Shown: piece by piece, positions 61,001-64,000 of the stretch | How positions within the stretch are numbered: the stretch's first letter is position 1 | How the letters are laid out: each line of letters starts with the position of its first letter | NCBI GenBank assembly: GCA_029948255.1 | Contig: JALIZF010001534.1 | Span: 124,001 to 188,000, forward strand | Direction: 5' to 3' | Length of the DNA: 64,000 nt | Source of the DNA: Telmatactis stephensoni | Lineage: Eukaryota; Cnidaria; Anthozoa; Actiniaria; Isophelliidae | The notes under the pieces: model-generated | The model's input: only the letters and a program-made list of their open reading frames with translations | What the model was told of the DNA's origin: nothing | Database searches by the model: none | Program-made: the position numbers and the translations under genes

Positions 61001-62955
61001 TCCTTCACACAAACTTTTAGTGTTAAAGAAATAAAACTGTTGAAGAAACAAAACATAAAAAATGTATGCAACTGAATGCTCAGGTTGAGTGTATGAACGA
61101 TTTTGATGCTAGTCCACCTTTAACCAAATGACCATCTGTATATCCGTCTCTCTGTCTGTCTGATGTTCATCACAGTCAATTTCATTCTTTTCTTTGCAAG
61201 AACATAGGTAATTTATCGGTTAATAGTTTATTTGTGGTTGCCGGATTGTAGCAATATTCAATACAATATGATGTATATGTATTCATATTAACTGTTGTTC
61301 ATATTCTTCACTTCTTCGTTTATATTCAAAAAATGCCGTATGCCAGCAACCATAGTACGTCTTACCCTCGTACATAACTTACAAGATCAATAAGACAGCC
61401 ACTATGCCCATGGCAAAGCTTTATGTTCACTTTGTTTAGTGTGACCTTAACCTTCAGCAGATATTTAGAACGTCTTTTGTTAGTCCATGGACGCTGGTCG
61501 TACATGCGCATGTGTAAATTTTTGAATTATTTTTTCTACAAGAATTTCGCGTTTACATTAGTGCAGCTGTGGTACGCATTTTTCACGGGATATTCTGCCC
61601 AGGTAAGCCTACCACATAGTTATAGTACGTTTATTATAGTTTTTCCTTTAAAACGTCCTTGATTCTCTTAGGCCCTGGTTATATGAAGAGGGTTGGCCTA
61701 GTTAAGCGGGCAGACTTTTTTTTGTGTTATGTAGCCCCCGATGAAAAGAAAACAAAAGAGGTCAGCCCGCGTAACCGAGCCAGTCCGGTTCATATAATCA
61801 GCCCTTCAGTACGAAAGAGATTAGTTTTCTAATCCCTTGCGGAATAAGAATAAAAGTGACCTCTTCCGGCCCGTATACAGTCACATTTTGCTGGACGTGA
61901 AAACTACGGTCTTTGTTTAAAATTCAAACAGAATTTTTGTCATAGCATGTCGGACGCGTTAGATGAATTTTGCACGAAAACGACATCTGATTCATTCACA
62001 ACGTGAAAAATCGCGAGGACCAAAAGAGTTTACTTTCCCCCTTGCTACGCGAATGGATTACTAAGTTACCTCTGCACGCAAGGACATTAGCTAATAGCAT
62101 AAACTTATCGTCATATGTCCTTTGTTTAGTGTTGGTTTCAAACTGACGTGCACGGCGGCCATCTTGGATGACTTCCACCAAAAGAATTCTCACTAATTTC
62201 TGCAGTTCATCCAGCCAACTCGTATCAAATTGACATAAGATTGACAAAGATAAATTACGATAATATGGTCTTTATCGTAATGTGTCATGTTCACGTCGTT
62301 GTGTTCTGGATTATGAGCTCCATTCTCTAGGTGTGATTCTACAGTCCTCGGAAAAGCACTATTCTAAAGTTTTACCTTCGAGAAGAGTCACAGATACCTA
62401 ATACGGCCCCTTCTGCAGGAGTAGTAGACTGCGCGCAAAAGCTACAGCAGTCTATGTAGCTGATATTTCACTTACGCTTTATTGTCTTTGATCACTGGTT
62501 TCAAGTCGAGGCCTTCGGGCAGGTTTCTCTACGTTTCGTACCGTATACTGGTACTGAACACCACTGTTCAAAGTCATTGCGGTGTAATTGTATATCAGTC
62601 AATACAGTTTTTCGAAGTTTTGCTTTGCAAAGTAAGAATGCGGGGATTTACAAAGGATGTAGGTTGTTTTGATTAACTTGTTTTGTTATGTAGACACTGT
62701 ACGATGCCTGGTTCATGTCTTTTTACAACGTGTTCTTCACATCTGGACCTGTTGTGTTTCTTGCTATTTTTGACCAGGTAAACTTTCGCTCAAGCTCATA
62801 TAATCCTGTTTCTTGTATACAAAACTCTCAAATAACTAGGTAAAACTATAAGGATCGATTATATGGATGATGTTATAACCTTAGTCGCTCCTCCTCCTCC
62901 TCCCCCTCCTCCTCCTCCTCCTCCTCCTCCTCCTCCTCCTCCTCCTCCTCCTCCT

Positions 62956-62986
<31 letters not shown>

Positions 62987-64000
62987 TGCCGCCGCCGACG
63001 CCGCCGACGCATCTAGTTGTACTTCAAAAAATCAACAACAACAACTTAGAATAATAGAAAGAAAAGAACTTCAGTGAGGACGACAAATGTACGGCAAATC
63101 TCGAAACTCTGACTTTACACATTTCTACCATTTTAGGACGTTTCTGAGAAGAGTTGTATAAGATACCCAAAACTCTACATACCAGGACAAAAGAACTTGC
63201 TATTTAATAAGAAAGTGTTTGCTTTAAGTCTGCTGTATGGGGCCCTTACATCGCTATGGTTGTTCTTTATGGCCTACGGTACCTTTGGTCACCGAACTGT
63301 CGATCCTGATGGCAAGAATACGAGTGCAGCTATGTTTATCGGCACCGTAGTATCGGCTTCTCTCGTTGTCGTGGTAAACGTAGAGGTAAGCTGGTTCGAT
63401 TTATTGGTAAACAAGGAAATCTTGTGAGAGGGAGAAGTCTCTCGAGTGGATAAATCTGTTTAATGGAAAATTGGTTTGATCCAAAGGGTATCCTTATAAT
63501 GGCGGTCAAAAGTATATTCAGAGGGTGCTCACAATGTTGAATTTCTTAAAAAGACTGTGCTGTCTATCAAGCTGTACATTTACAAGTGTCGTTTGCAAAT
63601 CCTTCATCGAAATTGGGGAGGGGCCATTACTTTTTCGACGTCGTTTTGTACTGGACAAGAGGAAAAAAAAAGACCTTCAAATCCAGGTTTACCCCCTTCC
63701 CCACTCAGCACCTCTTTTCTTCGTGACCAGTCCCTTAGCCATTTCTATCGTAATTTGTCTAAATCAATCAGTATTACAAATATTGACCACTAGGTATATT
63801 TTCAGATCTGTCTGATGACCCAGTATTGGACGTGGATAAATCATTTCTTCACTTGGGGGAGTATCCTCTTCTACTTCGCTTTCTACTTTTTCTTCTACTC
63901 TGAATTCGTGTTCGGAATTACTCCCCAATTGCATTACTATGGTGCACAATTCCACGTGTTTGGGAATCCCATGTTTTGGCTGAACCTCCTTATTGTTGTC
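33618..64000 (+). CDS. ATP8B: P4-type ATPase (phospholipid flippase), ATP8B class; 35 exons, 3' end beyond window
   Basis: Exons: 33618-33657, 35273-35439, 36849-36947, 38194-38255, 38655-38727, 39538-39608, 40663-40745, 44416-44522, 45014-45095, 45683-45741, 46538-46612, 47271-47395, 47720-47809, 48518-48572, 48666-48729, 50399-50457, 51418-51510, 52625-52688, 52914-52993, 53066-53110, 53844-53900, 54393-54441, 55155-55225, 55531-55628, 55697-55733, 57347-57448, 58253-58522, 59074-59121, 59554-59649, 60377-60464, 60555-60636, 61461-61602, 62694-62777, 63137-63385, 63806-64000. The total is 3261 nt (1087 codons), no stop, all phases consistent. It flips aminophospholipid-type lipids to the cytosolic leaflet, normally with a CDC50 subunit. 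DGET is at 170-173, PISL 342-345, phosphorylated Asp in DKTGT 395, KGAD 564-567, TGDK 678-681, GDGAND 826-831. IWEH, FQVYLPW and [19 protein letters not shown] favour ATP8B2/4-like. The lipid substrate is not readable. Confidence 0.95.
34642..34760. mobile_element. Perfect 47-bp hairpin MITE in flippase intron 1
   Basis: Arms 34642-34688 and 34714-34760 (TATATAAGTAGGCTAATTAC inward to GGTGCATATAT-type sequence) pair without visible mismatch around a 25-base loop. It is 119 bp long and its age must be low. Confidence 0.75.
35108..35170 (+). repeat. (CTTC)n microsatellite and pyrimidine tract
   Basis: CTTCCTTCCTTCCTTCC followed by CTTT/CCTTCTTT imperfect units in the polypyrimidine-rich end of intron 1. 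Confidence 0.8.
35580..35990. mobile_element. Imperfect inverted-repeat element in flippase intron 2
   Basis: Left-arm words ATGAATGGAAATG, GATAAAATCATCTCC, GCAAATGAGATGATGTA recur as complements on the right (TACGTCATCTCATTTGC, GGAGAGGATTTTATC, CATTTCCATTCATG) in mirrored order. Arms of about 140 bp; no ORF. Confidence 0.65.
36849..39608 (+). CDS. ATP8B: ATP8B-like exons 3-6: M1-M2 and start of actuator domain
   Basis: Exon 3 carries the end of M1 and M2 ([20 protein letters not shown]). Exon 4 (38194-38255) gives [18 protein letters not shown], the conserved linker. Exon 5 has [12 protein letters not shown], and exon 6 [13 protein letters not shown] then YIETAELDG, ending GATGG|GTAAGT. The P4 family DGET dephosphorylation loop is completed by the first bases of exon 7 (40663), so an intron cuts the Gly codon of the motif. 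Confidence 0.9.
37256..37550 (-). mobile_element. Harbinger-type MITE family 2, copy 2, in flippase intron 3
   Basis: AGCCGGCGATACACGCTGCA at the left and GTATCGCTGGCT at the right, flanked by TAA at 37253-37255 and 37551-37553. The interior is the reverse complement of the copy at 17896-18176 (for example TTGTTGCAGAAAGTTCAAA against TTTGAACTTTCTGCAACAA). Confidence 0.8.
39157..39198 (+). repeat. (GGGGA)n tract in flippase intron 5
   Basis: About eight GGGGA units followed by (TA)n at 39200-39213. Many runs of four G make a G-quadruplex likely on the coding strand and pre-mRNA. Confidence 0.9.
40082..40200 (+). repeat. (GAAA)n purine tract in flippase intron 6
   Basis: GAAAGAAAG units interrupted by an A run and GAAAAA variants. 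Open frames across it (Lys/Arg/Glu-rich, or Phe/Ser-rich on the other strand) are compositional artefacts. Confidence 0.9.
41046..41117 (-). ncRNA. tRNA-derived SINE head (pol III A and B boxes)
   Basis: On the minus strand TTAGCTCAGTAGTATAGTGG (A box) is followed 37 bases on by CGGGTTCGAATCTCTG (B box), the spacing of a tRNA. The acceptor and T stems do not pair properly, so this is not a functional tRNA. It lies in intron 7 of the flippase. Confidence 0.6.
42668..44293 (+). mobile_element. Truncated, frameshifted LINE in flippase intron 7
   Basis: The first part (to about 42855) reads [20 protein letters not shown] then HDLHKTW, the linker between endonuclease and RT. It jumps, by deletion of the RT N-terminal half, to [20 protein letters not shown], then [16 protein letters not shown] and LLFADDAAL with the FADD catalytic motif. 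A frameshift near 43240-43280 leads to the C-terminal half (43277-44293): [40 protein letters not shown] and a terminal C-x2-C...H finger ([17 protein letters not shown]). The order and motifs are those of APE-class elements; RTE-like or Proto2-like is my guess. Sense orientation relative to the host gene. Confidence 0.85.
45948..46068 (+). repeat. (CAAT)n microsatellite with (CTAT) start, flippase intron 10
   Basis: CTATCTATCTATC, then more than twenty CAAT units with a few variants (CAAC, TAAT). Confidence 0.95.
46538..47809 (+). CDS. ATP8B: ATP8B-like exons 11-13: M3-M4 with PISL
   Basis: Exon 11 is M3 ([19 protein letters not shown]). Exon 12 has the loop FQVYLPW, then M4 with the central PISL (342-345), the lipid-entry segment of P4-ATPases in which P-type ion pumps have PEGL. 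Exon 13 leads into the phosphorylation domain ([15 protein letters not shown]). Confidence 0.92.
47847..48328. mobile_element. TIR element (CAGTTAAACCTCC ends) containing repeat-family copy 2
   Basis: Left end CAGTTAAACCTCCCATAAGG, right end GGAAGTTCAACTG. Next to the left end is the GTGTCTGCTGATGAG...TGTCTGCTTATATTATGGGAG internal repeat common in such elements. The segment 47999-48284 equals the repeat family seen at 31706-32240 without its 240-bp insert. It lies in intron 13 of the flippase; no clear target duplication. Confidence 0.55.
48518..48729 (+). CDS. ATP8B: ATP8B-like exons 14-15: phosphorylation site, intron inside DKTGT
   Basis: Exon 14 ends ...YIFSDK|GTATTG and exon 15 begins TTTAG|ACTGGTACCTTGACACAG (TGTLTQ). 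Asp395, the catalytic aspartate, is the second-last codon of exon 14. The phase-0 intron is only 93 bp. Confidence 0.95.
50588..50720 (+). repeat. 22-bp purine minisatellite, about six copies, flippase intron 16
   Basis: The unit GGGGAAAGGAGTGGAAAGGC(GA) repeats in tandem with little variation, then degenerates into GGGAGGGAAGGG. All-purine strand bias is broken only by single T and C per unit. Translations of it are artefacts. Confidence 0.9.
51651..51943. mobile_element. 293-bp palindromic MITE with 7-bp target duplication, flippase intron 17
   Basis: TIRs of about 115 bp start CAAGAGACCATAATACTAAG. CTAGAAC flanks it at 51644-51650 and 51944-51950. The arms carry GTGCGATGTTCGxGGCGACT and GCGCGCAAGG. 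A half copy lies at 31595-31700. Confidence 0.8.
52067..52138 (-). tRNA. tRNA-like sequence (SINE head or tRNA pseudogene)
   Basis: On the minus strand a 72-base unit starts GACCTCGTAGCTCAGTTG (A box) and contains GTGGGTTCGAATCCCAC (perfect T arm and B box). The acceptor stem pairs in only five of seven positions and the anticodon stem in four of five; the loop would give ATA. It lies in flippase intron 17. Eukaryotic Tyr tRNAs normally have an intron, so a SINE head or pseudo-tRNA is more likely than a working tRNA. Confidence 0.55.
52625..54441 (+). CDS. ATP8B: ATP8B-like exons 18-22: nucleotide-binding domain
   Basis: Exon 18 has LLALCHTVM, exon 19 [20 protein letters not shown], exon 20 [11 protein letters not shown], exon 21 [16 protein letters not shown] and exon 22 [12 protein letters not shown], the FNxxRKRMS stretch and KGAD are the ATP-binding signatures of the N domain in P4-ATPases. 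All introns are GT-AG. Confidence 0.93.
53512..53785. repeat. Nested palindromes built from AGGAAAT / ATTTCCT words, flippase intron 20
   Basis: The 274-bp segment reads nearly the same on both strands, and each half contains smaller palindromes: TCCTATGATAGGA, CTAGGAAATATC and TTTCCAATGATTGGAAAT type units alternate in orientation at roughly 30-bp steps. Confidence 0.7.
54829..54857 (+). repeat. Poly-G tract, flippase intron 22
   Basis: Twenty or more consecutive G after GGGAGT, then AAGGGGG. A matching C run (55014-55032) lies 180 bp downstream and could pair with it. Confidence 0.85.
55362..55388 (+). repeat. (CCTG)n microsatellite, flippase intron 23
   Basis: Six CCTG units inside a C/T-rich stretch. 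Confidence 0.85.
56753..57085. mobile_element. MITE family 3, reference copy, flippase intron 25
   Basis: Near-perfect TIRs of about 35 bp (GGCGACACTAGTGAAAAACG inward) and CpG-rich ends mark this as the best-preserved copy. ATA on both sides may be a 3-bp duplication. It provides the empty site that dates the nested element at 27695-27838. Confidence 0.75.
57347..58522 (+). CDS. ATP8B: ATP8B-like exons 26-27: TGDK hinge and variable insert
   Basis: Exon 26 encodes [18 protein letters not shown] and exon 27 starts [20 protein letters not shown]. Exon 27 is the largest up to there (90 codons). After the hinge it carries a hydrophilic family-variable segment (about residues 703-759), ending VGTMSGAS. 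Intron 26 between them holds a 709-bp fold-back element. Confidence 0.93.
57510..58218. repeat. 709-bp fold-back element with ~340-bp arms, flippase intron 26
   Basis: TTAGACAAGGCGC at the left and GCGCCTTGTCTAA at the right bound two long inverted arms that share, among others, GATTTTTCAACTTATATCC and CATGCTGAATxCGAATATGA, with a loop of about 40 bases near 57850-57885. In pre-mRNA it would fold into a long double-stranded hairpin. Confidence 0.8.
60076..60303 (-). mobile_element. LINE C-terminal fragment, antisense in flippase intron 29
   Basis: Minus-strand frame: [16 protein letters not shown], then [20 protein letters not shown] and [12 protein letters not shown]. Such WRxTIxxDL...AxDRxxWR patterns end the ORF2 of APE-class LINEs. 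RT core and 5' parts are missing. Confidence 0.6.
60377..61602 (+). CDS. ATP8B: ATP8B-like exons 30-32: GDGAND hinge, U12-split FAQFR, M5
   Basis: Exon 30 carries [15 protein letters not shown], exon 31 (60555-60636) [19 protein letters not shown] up to FAQF, and exon 32 (61461-61602) starts in the Arg codon and reads [17 protein letters not shown] and M5. Joining CAATTTAG with ATATTTAGAA restores the invariant FAQFRYLERLL. See the U12 intron entry for the unusual splice sites. Confidence 0.93.
60637..61460 (+). promoter_or_regulatory. U12-type (minor spliceosome) AT-AG intron 31 of the flippase gene
   Basis: The 5' splice site reads ATATCCTTA, eight of nine bases of the U12 consensus. The 3' end contains GACCTTAACCTTCAGCAG (61443-61460), with the U12 branch element CCTTAAC whose branch A is 10 nt before the junction. 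No GT donor fits: the protein alignment fixes the exon end at TTTAG. The 34 other boundaries of the gene use GT-AG. Confidence 0.85.
61672..61804. mobile_element. Palindromic MITE, flippase intron 32
   Basis: CCCTGGTTATATGAAGAGGG...GGCCTAGTTAAGCGGGC at the left and GCCCGCGTAACCGAGCC...CCGGTTCATATAATCAGCCC at the right are inverted with some mismatches around a T/A-rich loop. Confidence 0.6.
62694..64000 (+). CDS. ATP8B: ATP8B-like exons 33-35: M6 to M10 region, cut by the window
   Basis: Exon 33 gives [20 protein letters not shown] (M6), exon 34 (83 codons) [18 protein letters not shown] then M7 and the start of M8, and exon 35 the rest of M8, M9 and the start of M10 ([12 protein letters not shown]) at base 64000. 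The C-terminal cytosolic regulatory tail lies outside the window. Confidence 0.92.
62889..63011 (+). repeat. (CCT)n then (CCG)n compound microsatellite, flippase intron 33
   Basis: About 22 CCT units, then about 16 CCG/CCGACG units. The poly-proline frame through it has no support as a protein. Confidence 0.95.

Noticed and set aside
62863..63054. Poly-proline open reading frame
   Set aside because: It is wholly made of the (CCT)n/(CCG)n microsatellite inside flippase intron 33.

Overview
This is an AT-rich, intron-rich metazoan window. The mix of elements (a Penelope-like fragment with a GIY-YIG nuclease end, Harbinger transposons, hAT-like termini, many palindromic MITEs, an env-bearing LTR element) and short conserved exons in long introns best fits a cnidarian, probably an anthozoan. 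That assignment is inferred from style; there is no species marker here. There are no operons, CRISPR arrays or prokaryotic genes.

Host genes. (1) At 707-997 (-) is the first coding exon of an SLC22-type transporter; the rest runs off the left edge. (2) At 29635-31379 (-) is a complete two-exon LYSMD3/4-like gene. (3) At 33618-64000 (+) is most of an ATP8B-class P4-ATPase (phospholipid flippase). I resolved 35 exons by hand; their phases all agree and they give 1087 codons with no stop before the window ends inside the last membrane segments. Intron 31 has no GT donor. It starts ATATCCTTA and has CCTTAAC 10 nt before the final AG, which makes it a U12-type AT-AG intron. (4) A weaker candidate small gene lies at 25300-26105 (+). 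LYSMD and the flippase are head to head, 2.2 kb apart.

The left half (1-28 kb) is mostly layered mobile DNA: a Penelope-like end; a LINE split by a 952-bp element with 31-bp TIRs and a 9-bp target duplication; a hAT-like terminal pair enclosing a 2.25-kb element with 153-bp TIRs, an 8-bp target duplication and a broken RecQ-like helicase; two Harbinger copies, one with an intact 383-aa transposase inside long inverted repeats; an LTR element with a deleted interior that fuses its 5' LTR to an env-like ORF; and a cluster of Harbinger-type MITEs with TTA/TAA duplications.

The right half is flippase introns holding a truncated LINE, tRNA-derived SINE-like units, MITEs, large fold-back repeats and several simple repeats and G- or C-runs. 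Several insertions can be dated relative to one another because an uninterrupted copy of the target lies elsewhere in the window or can be rebuilt from a reading frame.

Stretches over 300 bases not listed below (for example about 10.1-10.8, 24.4-25.2, 28.3-29.6, 32.6-33.1, 44.5-45.0, 48.8-50.3 and 58.6-59.0 kb) showed me only AT-rich intergenic or intronic sequence.
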